From contig JAJUHC010000006.1 in NCBI GenBank assembly GCA_029268065.1, positions 28,766-92,765 of the forward strand: a stretch of DNA of 64,000 bases, written 5' to 3'. This document shows positions 27,264-36,564 of the stretch, piece after piece; the first letter of the stretch is position 1; each line of letters starts with the position of its first letter. The translations under genes were made by a program, and so were the position numbers. This DNA comes from Clostridiales bacterium. Lineage in GTDB: Bacteria > Bacillota > Clostridia > Oscillospirales > Oscillospiraceae. Under the pieces are notes generated by a model. That model was given only the letters and a program-made list of their open reading frames with translations, was not told where the DNA came from and ran no database searches.

Positions 27264-27989
27264 ATGAACAGGCTGACAAGCTATGTCCGCCGCTGTGTCG
27301 ACGACTATGAAATGATTGAGTCGGGCGACCGGATCGCCGTCGGGGTATCGGGCGGCAAGGATTCGCTGGCGCTGCTTTGCGCGCTTTCAAATCTCAGAAG
27401 GTTTTACCCAAAGCCCTTCGAGCTCAGGGCGATAACGATACACATGGGCATGGAGGACATGGATTTCCGGCCGGTAGCCGAGCTATGCGAAAAGCTCTCC
27501 GTTCCGTATACGCTCGTGAAAACAGAGATACAGAAGGTGGTTTTTGAGGACAGAAGCGAGAAAAACCCATGCTCGCTCTGTGCCAGAATGAGGAAAGGAG
27601 TGCTCAACGAAAAGCTCCTTGAGCAGGGGATAACAAAGGTGGCACTCGGTCATCACTTCGACGACGCGGTGGAGACGTTTTTTATGTCGCTCTTTTACGA
27701 GGGGAGGCTAAACTGCTTCCGTCCGCTCACGTTTATGGACAGGACGGGCGTTACCCAGATACGCCCGCTGCTTTATGTGAGCGAGGAGCAGCTCCGCTCT
27801 TTCGCTGAGCGCTATGACCTGCCGGTAATAAAAAACACCTGCCCGATGGACGGCGCAAGCCGCAGGCAGGAGGTAAAGGAGCTGGTCGAGAGGCTTTCCG
27901 CCGACTATCCGGATCTGAAAAGCAAGGTTTTCGGGGCGATGAAGCGCCTGCCGCTTGCGGGCTGGGGAGGGCCGGAAAAAAGCGAATAG
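27264..27989 (+). CDS. TtcA-like PP-loop ATPase (tRNA thiolation type)
   Basis: 241 residues. The PP-loop VGVSGGKDSLALL binds ATP, and a central pair of cysteines in NPCSLCARMRKG matches the CxxC that holds the cofactor in TtcA, the tRNA 2-thiocytidine enzyme. A third Cys in KNTCPMD near residue 193 fits the cluster ligand pattern. Small clostridial members of this family may thiolate other tRNA positions, so the modified base is not certain. GGAGG lies eight bases before ATG 27264. Confidence 0.82.
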   Translation: MNRLTSYVRRCVDDYEMIESGDRIAVGVSGGKDSLALLCALSNLRRFYPKPFELRAITIHMGMEDMDFRPVAELCEKLSVPYTLVKTEIQKVVFEDRSEKNPCSLCARMRKGVLNEKLLEQGITKVALGHHFDDAVETFFMSLFYEGRLNCFRPLTFMDRTGVTQIRPLLYVSEEQLRSFAERYDLPVIKNTCPMDGASRRQEVKELVERLSADYPDLKSKVFGAMKRLPLAGWGGPEKSE

Positions 27990-27991
27990 GG

Positions 27992-28027
27992 AAATCCCCG
28001 GGCGGTCAGCGCCGCACAGGGATTTTT
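27992..28027. terminator. Terminator between TtcA-like gene and acyltransferase
   Basis: AAATCCC / GGGATTT closes a longer structured loop containing GGCG-GCGCC pairing, followed by TTTTT on the plus strand. Confidence 0.65.
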
Positions 28028-29106
28028 CCTTTGAAAGCGGCTCTTTTTAAGGCCGATGTCATGCTCTTATACAGGAATACTATTAGGAAGCTTATGAGGA
28101 ATGCGGATGCTGAGATTAGCGGAACCGAAAGCACAGGATTAAATGACAGTGTCGTGATTCCAAGCTTGCTTATCCGCTCGACAATAAAGGCGTGGAGCAG
28201 ATATATGCCGAAGGTGCAGGAGGAAAGGACGCCGATTGCTTTGGCGGCTGCGCCGCCGAACTCATGCTTTGACACATATTCCCTGAAGAAGACGAACATG
28301 CCGGCGCTGGTGAAAAAAACGGGAAGAAAGAAGAAATCGTAATTGCCCCTGGGCTGGCTGAATTTCAGGGCATATTCCAGAGACAGCGTAACGGTCCAAA
28401 GGGCTGCGCCTACCGCCGAGACATAAAGAGCTCTCTTTATTTTCGCGGAGAGCGGATATTTGGCGAGATAATGCCCCAGCATATAATAGCCGAGGTACCT
28501 GCCTGTTACGGCAGGGGGAATTTTATCAATAAAGGAAATGAAGTAATAATAAAGCTCGTTGAATTCCGGGTCATCGGGCTTGTAGAGCAATGGAAGCATG
28601 GATCTCAGCACAGTGAAAAGGAAGAACAGCGCTAAAAAGTACTCGATGAGCCGCCTGTCGCCCTTCTCGGTTACGGCACGCAGGACAGGAGTCGCCATAT
28701 ACAGCCCGGCAAGCATCGGCAGATACCAGAGGTGAAAATGCCCTTCGAGCGCCGTCTTGATAAACAGACTTACCGTGCCAGCATCAAGAGCATACCCCAT
28801 GTTCAGGAAGTGAACGAAAGCATATAAGATTTCCCACAGCACCCAAACGGCAAGTATCCTGAGGACATATCCTATGTAAAGCCGCTTCACCGTGAGCTTC
28901 CTTTCGGGGTCGAGCATGAACATTCCGCTCATCATCACAAAAACGGGGACGCTGAAGCGGGAGAGAGCGTTGTATACGTTAAAGACCTGCCATGCAAAAC
29001 TTGTTATTTCCGAGGATTCCTGCTTCAGCGCGCTGACGTGTATCGTAATGACCGCGGCGCAGGCGAGTATGCGGAGCAGCTCCAGTGATGTGACGCGTTT
29101 GCGCAT
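28006..29106 (-). CDS. Acyltransferase 3-family membrane protein
   Basis: 366 residues with about ten membrane helices. The first helix carries LRILACAAVITIHVSA with the conserved His of the acyltransferase 3 (OafA/WecH) family, which O-acetylates surface polysaccharides or related glycans. SVPVFVMMSGMF in the next helix is also typical. No glycan synthesis cluster surrounds it, so its substrate is unknown. It is divergent from the topoisomerase genes. Confidence 0.82.
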   Translation of the reverse strand: MRKRVTSLELLRILACAAVITIHVSALKQESSEITSFAWQVFNVYNALSRFSVPVFVMMSGMFMLDPERKLTVKRLYIGYVLRILAVWVLWEILYAFVHFLNMGYALDAGTVSLFIKTALEGHFHLWYLPMLAGLYMATPVLRAVTEKGDRRLIEYFLALFFLFTVLRSMLPLLYKPDDPEFNELYYYFISFIDKIPPAVTGRYLGYYMLGHYLAKYPLSAKIKRALYVSAVGAALWTVTLSLEYALKFSQPRGNYDFFFLPVFFTSAGMFVFFREYVSKHEFGGAAAKAIGVLSSCTFGIYLLHAFIVERISKLGITTLSFNPVLSVPLISASAFLISFLIVFLYKSMTSALKRAAFKGKIPVRR

Positions 29107-29200
29107 GCTTCAACTCCCAATGAATAATAAGTGCATATAATAGGTATTTATAGCACCGGACAAAGAGTTTTACAATATTTTTTTGCTGCTAAAAGTTGGG

Positions 29201-29229
29201 TTGATTTATTTGAGTGAATACTGTATATT
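29201..29229 (+). promoter_or_regulatory. Promoter of the topoisomerase pair
   Basis: TTGATT (29201-29206), 17-base spacer and TATATT (29224-29229), 67 bases before the coding start. Confidence 0.55.
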
Positions 29230-29295
29230 GTATATTGAGGCAGAATGTGCAAAAATGAGCCGCTTTTTGCCCAAAAGTATTTTCGGAGGGTTCAG

Positions 29296-31278
29296 ATGAA
29301 GGCTTCAAAAAAGCCCGAATACGGCAACGAAAGCATATCGTCTCTCAAGGGCGCGGACAGGGTAAGAAAGCGCCCGGGAGTCATTTTCGGCTCGGATGGG
29401 CTGGAGGGCTGCGAGCACGCGGTGTTCGAGATACTCTCAAACTCGATAGACGAGGCGAGGGAAGGACACGGCGACCTGATAGTCGTTACGCTTTATGAGG
29501 ACAGATCCATAGAGGTGGAGGACTTCGGGCGCGGCTGTCCGGTGGATTACAACCCCGTGGAGCAGCGCTATAACTGGGAGCTTGTCTTCTGCGAGCTTTA
29601 CGCGGGCGGGAAGTATAAGAACGACGAGGGCGAGAGCTATGAGTACTCGCTGGGGCTCAACGGGCTCGGTTCCTGCGCAACTCAGTATTCCTCGGAATAT
29701 ATGGATGTGACGGTATGGCGCGACGGCAATAAGTACAGCCTGCATTTTGAAAAGGGTGAGAACGTCGGAGGGCTCAGGATCGAGCCGACGGACAGGAAAA
29801 AAACGGGCTCGCTCATCCGCTGGAGACCGGATATTGAAGTTTTCACCGACATCGATATTCCGGAGTCGTATTTCCTCGACGTACTGAAAAAGCAGGCGGT
29901 AGTCAACAAGGGAGTGACCTTTCGCTTCAGGAGCCAGAAAAACGGAAAATTCGAAATCACCGAGTTCAAATACGAAAACGGCATAATAGACTACGTCGCA
30001 GAGCTGGCCGGGGACGATGCCCTGACGGTCCCCGTATTTATCGAGTCCGAGCGCAGGGGGCGCGACAGGGAGGACAAGCCGGAGTACAAGGTGAAGCTTT
30101 CCGCCGCGTTCTGCTTTTCAAACCGCTTCGCCGCGATAGAGTACTACCACAACTCGTCATGGCTTGAGTACGGCGGAAGCCCCGAAAAGGCGGCCAAAAG
30201 CGCGTTCGTGTCGGCGATAGACGCCTATCTCAAGAAAAATAACAAGTACCAGAAAAACGAGAGCAGGATAAGCTTCAACGATATTCAGGACTGCCTGATA
30301 CTTGTCACGAACTGCTTTTCAACGCAGACCTCTTACGAAAACCAGACAAAGAAAGCCATAACGAACAAGTTTATCCAGGACGCGATGACGGATTTTTTCA
30401 AATCCAAGCTCGAGATATACTTTATAGAGAACCGTGCGGAGGCTGAGAGGATAGCGGAGCAGGTGCTTATCAACAAGCGCAGCCGGGAGACAGCCGAAAA
30501 AACGAGGCTGAATATAAAAAAGAAGCTGTCGGGCGGCGTCGATATCGCAAACAGGGTCCAGAAGTTCGTGGACTGCCGCACAAAGGACATAGACAAACGC
30601 GAGCTTTATATAGTCGAGGGGGATTCCGCTCTGGGAGCCTGCAAGCAGAGCCGGAACGCCGAATTTCAGGGCATAATGCCGGTCCGCGGAAAGATTCTGA
30701 ACTGCCTCAAGGCGGATTACGCGAAGATATTCAAAAGCGAGATAATAACGGACCTCGTGAAGGTCCTCGGCTGCGGCGTGGAGGTACAGCACAAGCAGAA
30801 GGAAATAAGCTCCTTTGACCTTGGGAGTCTCAGATGGAGCAAAATAATCATATGCACCGACGCGGATGTGGACGGCTTCCAGATAAGGACGCTCATACTG
30901 ACGATGCTGTACAGGCTCGCGCCGACGCTTATAAGCGAAGGACTTGTATATATAGCGGAGTCTCCGCTTTTTGAGATCGAATGCAGGGGAAAAACCTACT
31001 TTGCCTATTCGGAGAGGGAAAAGGCCGAGATCATAAGCTCGTTCGGAGGGGCAAAGCACACTATAAGCCGCTCGAAGGGGCTCGGTGAGAACGAGCCTGA
31101 AATGATGTGGCTCACGACAATGAACCCGGAAACCCGGAGGCTTATAAAGGTAATGCCTCAGGACGCAAAACGTACCTCCGAGGTTTTTGAGCTGCTTCTC
31201 GGCGACAACCTCGCGGGGCGCAAGGAGCATATCGCCGAAAACGGCTATAAATACCTGGACCTTGCGGACATTTCATAG
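29296..31278 (+). CDS. Divergent type IIA topoisomerase subunit B (GyrB/ParE-like)
   Basis: 660 residues, with a GHKL ATPase domain (EILSNSIDEAREG, then GLNGLGSCATQYSS for the ATP lid) and a C-terminal TOPRIM domain (YIVEGDSALGACKQSR, CTDADVDGFQIRTL). Several positions invariant in GyrB and ParE differ: EGDSAGG is EGDSALG, and DVDGxHI is DVDGFQI. Catalytic Glu and Asp residues are kept, so it should be active. With the next gene it forms a second, non-canonical topoisomerase of the kind seen in Clostridia. GGAGGG precedes ATG 29296; the track's earlier start is less likely. Confidence 0.88.
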   Translation: MKASKKPEYGNESISSLKGADRVRKRPGVIFGSDGLEGCEHAVFEILSNSIDEAREGHGDLIVVTLYEDRSIEVEDFGRGCPVDYNPVEQRYNWELVFCELYAGGKYKNDEGESYEYSLGLNGLGSCATQYSSEYMDVTVWRDGNKYSLHFEKGENVGGLRIEPTDRKKTGSLIRWRPDIEVFTDIDIPESYFLDVLKKQAVVNKGVTFRFRSQKNGKFEITEFKYENGIIDYVAELAGDDALTVPVFIESERRGRDREDKPEYKVKLSAAFCFSNRFAAIEYYHNSSWLEYGGSPEKAAKSAFVSAIDAYLKKNNKYQKNESRISFNDIQDCLILVTNCFSTQTSYENQTKKAITNKFIQDAMTDFFKSKLEIYFIENRAEAERIAEQVLINKRSRETAEKTRLNIKKKLSGGVDIANRVQKFVDCRTKDIDKRELYIVEGDSALGACKQSRNAEFQGIMPVRGKILNCLKADYAKIFKSEIITDLVKVLGCGVEVQHKQKEISSFDLGSLRWSKIIICTDADVDGFQIRTLILTMLYRLAPTLISEGLVYIAESPLFEIECRGKTYFAYSEREKAEIISSFGGAKHTISRSKGLGENEPEMMWLTTMNPETRRLIKVMPQDAKRTSEVFELLLGDNLAGRKEHIAENGYKYLDLADIS

Positions 31279-31331
31279 GCGGAAGGGCGTTTTCCGCTTC
31301 AGACTTTACTTTAGAGCAAAGGACGGATAGC

Positions 31332-33572
31332 GTGGCAAAAAGGAAGGAAACCGGCGGCTCCGATAAAAATTCCGCTAACCAGAACGTTATAGGTCTCCGC
31401 GCCGATGTTCTTGAGCAGGGCATAACCGAAACTCTTGAACTTAACTATATGCCTTATGCGATGAGCGTCATCGTGTCGCGCGCCATACCCGAAATAGACG
31501 GCTTCAAGCCGTCTCACAGGAAGCTGCTCTACACGATGTACAAAATGGGGCTTCTGACCGGCGGACGTACAAAGTCCGCGAACATCGTCGGCCAGACGAT
31601 GCGCCTCAACCCGCACGGAGACAGCGCGATATACGAGACCATGGTGCGCCTGTCCAAGGGCTACGAGGCGCTGCTTACGCCCTTCGTGGATTCCAAGGGC
31701 AATTTCGGCAAGGTGTATTCGAGGGACATGGCCTACGCCGCGTCGCGCTACACCGAGGCAAAGCTTTCCGGCATCTGCGCCGAGCTGTTCAGGGATATAG
31801 ACAGCGATACCGTTGACTTCATCGACAATTACGACGGCACAATGAAGGAGCCCGTGCTTCTTCCGACGACCTTCCCGAACCTGCTGGTGTCGGCTAATAT
31901 GGGCATCGCCGTCGGAATGGCGAGCCAGATTTGCGGCTTCAACCTTGCGGAGGTCTGCCAGACGGCGATAGATTATATAAACGACCCGGGGCACGATATT
32001 ATGTCAACCTTATTGGCCCCCGATTTTCCAACGGGCGGGGAGCTGATATATGATTCGAAGGAAATAGGCGAAATTTACCGCACGGGGCGCGGCAGCTTCA
32101 AGGTGAGGGCCAGGTGGCGCTACATTCAGAAGGAAAACATCATCGAGGTGTACGAGCTTCCGTACACTACCACCTCTGAGGCGGTGATGGACAAGGTGGC
32201 GGAACTCATCAAGCTGGGGAAGCTCCGCGAAATCACGGATATGCGCGACGAAACGGACCTGAACGGCCTGAAGCTCGCCATAGACTTAAAACGCGGCACA
32301 GATCCGGAGAAGCTCATGCAAAAGCTTTTCAAGATGACGCCGCTTATGGACGGCTTCTCCTGCAACTTCAACATTCTTGTGGCGGGCACTCCCCGCGTAA
32401 TGGGCATAAGCGAAATACTGGACGAGTGGACCGCCTGGCGGACCGACTGCGTAAAAAGGCGCGTGTTTTTCGAGCTTACAAGGAAAAAAGACAAGCTTCA
32501 CCTCCTGAAAGGGCTGGGGAAGATACTCCTTGACATCGACAAGGCGATAGCTATAATCAGGAACACGGAGGAAGAAGCCGAGGTCGTTCCGAATCTCATG
32601 ATCGGCTTCGGGATAGACGAGGTCCAGGCCGAGTTCGTCGCGGAGATCAAGCTCAGGAATATCAACAAGGAGTATATTCTGAAGCGCGTGCAGGAGACGG
32701 AAAGTCTCGAAAAGGAGATAGCCGATCTGGAGGATCTGCTTCAAAGTCGGCGCCGTATAAAGGCTATCATTATTGACGAGCTTAAAAATGTGATAAAGAA
32801 GCACGGCGCTCCGCGAAAAACAGGCATAATCTACTCCGACGAGGTCGCGGAGTACAGGGAAGAGGAGCATATTGAAAACTACGAGGTAGTGCTGTTTTTG
32901 TCCCGCGAGGGGTATTTCAAGAAGATCACGCCCTTGTCACTCAGAATGGGGGGCGAGCAGAAGTACAAGGAGGACGACGGGCCGCTTGTGTCCTTTGAGG
33001 GCACGAACCGCGACGAGCTGCTGATATTCACAGACAGGCAGCAGTGCTACAAGGTGAAGGCTTCGGACTTTGAGGATAGCAAGGCCTCGAGCCTCGGGGT
33101 ATATCTTCCGTCGCATCTTGGCATGGACGCTGGCGAAAACGTGCTGTATATGCTGAAGTGCGGAGACTATAAGGGCAGCATACTCTTCATGTTCGAAAAC
33201 GGCAAGGGGGCGCGGGTCCCCGTCTCGGCTTATGAGACAAAGACGAACCGAAGAAAGCTCACGGGCGCCTATTCGGACAAGAGCCCGCTGAAAGCGGTCA
33301 TTCCGTTTGAATCGGAGCTTGAAATCGCCGCATATTCGACTGAGGGGCGGGTCATCATATTCAGTACGGCGCTTTTGTCGCCCAAGGCGACACGGGACAC
33401 CCAGGGCGTTTCCGTCATGGCGCTGAAGCCCAAATTTAAGCTCAAGAAGGCGCTGCCCTGCTCGGAAACCTCGATAGTCAACCACGCGCGCTACCGCGTC
33501 CGGAGCATTCCTGCGGCCGGGGCACTGCTCAGGGAAGAGGACATGGAGGAAAAGCAGCTCAGCATGATTTGA
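31332..33572 (+). CDS. Divergent type IIA topoisomerase subunit A (GyrA/ParC-like)
   Basis: 746 residues, with the breakage-reunion domain first. RAIPEIDGFKPSHRKLLYTM and HGDSAIYETMVRL are family signatures, and the DNA-attacking tyrosine lies in AASRYTEAKL. A coiled-coil follows, and the C-terminal ~250 residues form repeated beta segments. I do not see the full GyrA box (QRRGG-like) that wraps DNA, so a decatenase-like role is likelier than gyrase. GTG start. It follows the B subunit by about 50 bases and belongs to the same transcript. Confidence 0.88.
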   Translation: MAKRKETGGSDKNSANQNVIGLRADVLEQGITETLELNYMPYAMSVIVSRAIPEIDGFKPSHRKLLYTMYKMGLLTGGRTKSANIVGQTMRLNPHGDSAIYETMVRLSKGYEALLTPFVDSKGNFGKVYSRDMAYAASRYTEAKLSGICAELFRDIDSDTVDFIDNYDGTMKEPVLLPTTFPNLLVSANMGIAVGMASQICGFNLAEVCQTAIDYINDPGHDIMSTLLAPDFPTGGELIYDSKEIGEIYRTGRGSFKVRARWRYIQKENIIEVYELPYTTTSEAVMDKVAELIKLGKLREITDMRDETDLNGLKLAIDLKRGTDPEKLMQKLFKMTPLMDGFSCNFNILVAGTPRVMGISEILDEWTAWRTDCVKRRVFFELTRKKDKLHLLKGLGKILLDIDKAIAIIRNTEEEAEVVPNLMIGFGIDEVQAEFVAEIKLRNINKEYILKRVQETESLEKEIADLEDLLQSRRRIKAIIIDELKNVIKKHGAPRKTGIIYSDEVAEYREEEHIENYEVVLFLSREGYFKKITPLSLRMGGEQKYKEDDGPLVSFEGTNRDELLIFTDRQQCYKVKASDFEDSKASSLGVYLPSHLGMDAGENVLYMLKCGDYKGSILFMFENGKGARVPVSAYETKTNRRKLTGAYSDKSPLKAVIPFESELEIAAYSTEGRVIIFSTALLSPKATRDTQGVSVMALKPKFKLKKALPCSETSIVNHARYRVRSIPAAGALLREEDMEEKQLSMI

Positions 33573-33596
33573 GCTTAGGGGAAACGGAGTATGGTT

Positions 33597-34466
33597 ATGT
33601 TGGAAAAAAGCCTGAAGCCGATGCTCATTATGTGCGTGAAAATACTGGCGGGGGCGGTTATCGACGCCGCGGGGATAAGCGTCCTTTTGTATCCCAACGG
33701 TATAATAACGGGAGGAATTATGGGGATTTCCATGATACTGAACAAGCTGTTCTCGACTCCCGTCGGACTTCTTACAATCGTTTTCAACGTACCGCTTTTT
33801 ATTGTCGCATGGAGGACACAGGGACTCAAGTTTCTCGTCGGTTCGCTGCTCGGAATGGGGCTGAGCTCCGTACTGCTTGACGTGTTCTCGCTTTTTACGA
33901 CCGTTTATGTCACAAGCAATCAGCTTCTGGCGGGGATCATAGGAGGCGCCGTGTCCGGCTTCGGGATGGGAATAATATACTCGGCCGGAGGGAGCACCGG
34001 AGGAGTTGACATAGTCGCGAAGGTTTTGAGAAGAAGGTACCCATACGCCAACCTCGGGAGCATAGTTATGGTGCTTAACGCGGTCGTGTTTGCGTTGTAC
34101 GCGCTGGTACTCGGCAAGTACGAGGCGGCGATGTATTCCGTCGTAACGGCCTTTGTGTCCTCAAGAGTCATTGATACGGTGCTGTACGGCTTAAATTATT
34201 CGAAAATATGCTTTATAATAAGCGAAAAGGGGAGCGCGATAAGCGAATCGATAACCCGGGAGCTGCACCGCGGCGTAACGGTGCTCTCAGGGCGGGGAGC
34301 CTATTCGGGTCAGGAGAAAACCGTTCTTCTTTGCGCCATCAAGAAGCAGCAGATACTCGAGCTGAAAAAGATTGTCAGGCAGACGGATCCGGATGCTTTT
34401 GTAATAATATCCGAATCGAGAGACGTGATGGGCAACGGGTTTCAGATACTGGAAGACAAGGAGTAG
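33597..34466 (+). CDS. YitT-family membrane protein
   Basis: About 289 residues: five to six membrane helices (first ~200 residues; motifs YPNGIITGGIMGISMIL and YSAGGSTGGVDIVAK) and a C-terminal cytosolic DUF2179 domain (residues ~210-285, ending VMGNGFQI). The family is widespread in Firmicutes, and its transport role is unproven. GGAG is one base from ATG 33591 but seven from ATG 33597, so the latter is chosen. It follows the topoisomerase genes closely and may share their transcript. Confidence 0.8.
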   Translation: MLEKSLKPMLIMCVKILAGAVIDAAGISVLLYPNGIITGGIMGISMILNKLFSTPVGLLTIVFNVPLFIVAWRTQGLKFLVGSLLGMGLSSVLLDVFSLFTTVYVTSNQLLAGIIGGAVSGFGMGIIYSAGGSTGGVDIVAKVLRRRYPYANLGSIVMVLNAVVFALYALVLGKYEAAMYSVVTAFVSSRVIDTVLYGLNYSKICFIISEKGSAISESITRELHRGVTVLSGRGAYSGQEKTVLLCAIKKQQILELKKIVRQTDPDAFVIISESRDVMGNGFQILEDKE

Positions 34467-34478
34467 GGGGGAGCCGGC

Positions 34479-35600
34479 ATAAAAAGATATATAGCGCTTG
34501 CGCTTATAACGGCGCTTTTGTTCACCGCCTTCGGCTGGTCCGCCTCCAAAAGCCGCGATTACTACTCCGAGACCGACCATAAGGACGAAACACGCCTTAC
34601 CGACAATGAAAACGAAGTCGTCAGCGTGAAGACGTATCAGGGCATCAAAACCGCGATACTTTCCTTCATAAAGGACGGCAGGGAGAAGTGCTACCTGAAT
34701 GTCAGCGATTACGAGGGCAACGTTTCAGACGCGGTGTCCGAGGCGAGCCTCGAGATAGTACATAATACCGCGCTGGGAGTCTATGCGGTCGAGAACATCA
34801 CCCACAGCTACACGAAGGAATCCCAGTATTTCAACGTGGTCATGGACATCTATTACAAGCATACCAAGGAACAGGTGAGGAGCATAGCGTATCTGAATTA
34901 CGTTTCCGCGGTTCAGGGCGCTCTCGGCAAGGCTATTTCCGACCATAAGGAATACCTGGTCATTTCCATTTCCTCGGCCCAGGTAACGCAGGACTATATA
35001 AGAGCCTACGCGCTTGAGTATTACCGCGCAAATCCCCTCGAGGTGACGGCGCCGCCGGAGATTAAGACAATCGTCCATGCGGCAAAGGAGCAGACTAAAA
35101 TTATAGAAATAGAGCTTTCCTATCCCAATACCCTTCCGCAGGAAATCGAAATGAGGACAAAGCTCCAAAGTACGGCAAATCTGCTCTTGAAGAACGCGAA
35201 GAGTTCGAAGGACGTGGCGACTGCCGCAAACGCGTGCAAGCGCCTTATTGAGTCTTCGGATTATGTGCAAAGCGGGAGCCCGACTGCCTACGGCACGCTT
35301 ATCGAGCGCACGGGGAACAGCGAGGGCTTTGCGATGGCTTACAAGATCTTCTGCTCGGTTCTCGGCATAAAGTGTACGGTAGTCGAGGGCGCTTTAGGGG
35401 GCGACAGGCATTTTTGGAACATCATAGAGCTTGGCGGAGAGTGTTACCATGCGGACCCCGCTGTCTGCGGCCTTGCGGGGATGTCCGCGGCCTTCCTTAA
35501 AACGGACGCCGAGTTTAGGGCGATGGGATACCGCTGGGATACTTCCAAGTACAAGCCCTGCAACGGAAACCTGAAGTACGAGTCTCTGGAAAACGGATGA
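34479..35600 (+). CDS. Secreted transglutaminase-like protein with apparent ATA start
   Basis: The track starts at TTG 34518, inside a hydrophobic stretch. Reading upstream in frame gives ATA-AAA-AGA at 34479, and the resulting N-terminus (x)KRYIALALITALLFTAFGWSAS is a classic signal peptide. GGGGGGAG lies five bases before the ATA, and no ATG, GTG or TTG is in frame between the previous stop and 34518. The C-terminal region has the transglutaminase-core pattern around HFWNII and ADPAV, but the catalytic Cys (C-x-G-[YF]-A) reads NSEGFA, so Ser replaces Cys. It is probably a non-catalytic exported domain protein. It lies 12 bases after yitT. Confidence 0.65.
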   Translation: MKRYIALALITALLFTAFGWSASKSRDYYSETDHKDETRLTDNENEVVSVKTYQGIKTAILSFIKDGREKCYLNVSDYEGNVSDAVSEASLEIVHNTALGVYAVENITHSYTKESQYFNVVMDIYYKHTKEQVRSIAYLNYVSAVQGALGKAISDHKEYLVISISSAQVTQDYIRAYALEYYRANPLEVTAPPEIKTIVHAAKEQTKIIEIELSYPNTLPQEIEMRTKLQSTANLLLKNAKSSKDVATAANACKRLIESSDYVQSGSPTAYGTLIERTGNSEGFAMAYKIFCSVLGIKCTVVEGALGGDRHFWNIIELGGECYHADPAVCGLAGMSAAFLKTDAEFRAMGYRWDTSKYKPCNGNLKYESLENG

Positions 35601-35793
35601 CGATTTAAAATATTGTTTAATAAATATACAATTTCTGTTCACACAACTCCTTGGCATGCGGCTATAATAATAATCAGAGCCGGGCGCCATGCCGGACTCG
35701 GACACGGAAGAAAGCAAATAGAAAGCGGTACGGGCAGCTTGAAGGGCGCGGCATCCGCCGCGCCCCCCGACAAAAACAAATATAAAGCAATGA

Positions 35794-35820
35794 AACGGAG
35801 CGCTGCGGAGGCGCTCCGTT
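35794..35820. terminator. Bidirectional terminator
   Basis: Perfect 10-bp stem AACGGAGCGC / GCGCTCCGTT between converging genes, next to the stop of the nucleotidyltransferase gene. Confidence 0.7.
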
Positions 35821-35826
35821 AAGTTT

Positions 35827-36564
35827 TCAGCGATTCAGGAGCTTCTCCACCAGCTCAAGCTGTTCGGGGGTGTTGACACCCAGAAGCTCGGATCCCAGAT
35901 GGCGGCGGCAGATCCCGATTTTTCCGCCCTCGGATTTAAGTATCCCCGGAATGTCCGTAAGGTAGTATTCTCTCTGAGCATTGTCGCAGCGGAGCTTTCC
36001 GAGAGCTCCGAGCAGGAGCTGCGCTTTGAAAATGTACACACCGCTGTTGAGCTCCTTTATTTTCCGCTCATCCTCGCTGCAGTCCTTGTGCTCAACGAGC
36101 CTGAGAAAGGCGCCTGAGCCGTCCCGGACTATTCTTCCGTAATCGAGAGGCTCGTCGCTCGTGCCGCTGAGTATGGTGCAGTCGTTTTTCTCCCTTACAT
36201 GCGTGTCAACGAGCTCGAGGAAGGAAGCTTTGCTTATGAGCGGCATGTCGCCGCAGCAGACCAAAACGGAGCCGCCGAAATTATCGAGCGCCGGAGCCGC
36301 GGCCATTACAGCGTGACCGGTGCCGAGCTGTTCCGTCTGCTCGGCAAAGCCGTACCCGGTGAAAGCGGAGAGAATGGCCTCCTTTTTATAGCCCACAACG
36401 ATGGTGGTGTCGGTTTTAGGGATGAAGTCTATCGCTTCAAGAACATAAGATATCAGCGGGCGGCCGTTTGCAAGGCGCATTACCTTCGGCAAGTCGTTTT
36501 TTTCCGAATGGAGACGGGTGCCCTTGCCCGCGGCAAGCACCACCGCCTTTAAATTGTCTTTCAT
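35827..36564 (-). CDS. GlmU-like nucleotidyltransferase (N-terminal domain only)
   Basis: 245 residues with the sugar-nucleotidyltransferase signature LAAGKGTRLHSEKNDLPKVM, GTGHAVMAA and the catalytic GDMPLI. It corresponds to the uridyltransferase half of GlmU; the left-handed beta-helix acetyltransferase half is absent. It could activate GlcNAc-1-phosphate or another sugar phosphate. Its start overlaps the stop of the upstream secreted protein gene by four bases, so the two are translationally coupled. Confidence 0.82.
   Translation of the reverse strand: MKDNLKAVVLAAGKGTRLHSEKNDLPKVMRLANGRPLISYVLEAIDFIPKTDTTIVVGYKKEAILSAFTGYGFAEQTEQLGTGHAVMAAAPALDNFGGSVLVCCGDMPLISKASFLELVDTHVREKNDCTILSGTSDEPLDYGRIVRDGSGAFLRLVEHKDCSEDERKIKELNSGVYIFKAQLLLGALGKLRCDNAQREYYLTDIPGILKSEGGKIGICRRHLGSELLGVNTPEQLELVEKLLNR

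Noticed and set aside
30319-31230. 303-codon minus-strand ORF opposite the topoisomerase B subunit
   Set aside because: Antisense shadow of a well-supported gene.
29296-33572. Naming the pair gyrB/gyrA
   Set aside because: Motifs differ from gyrase, no clear GyrA box, and no dnaA-recF context; the family name was kept without a symbol.
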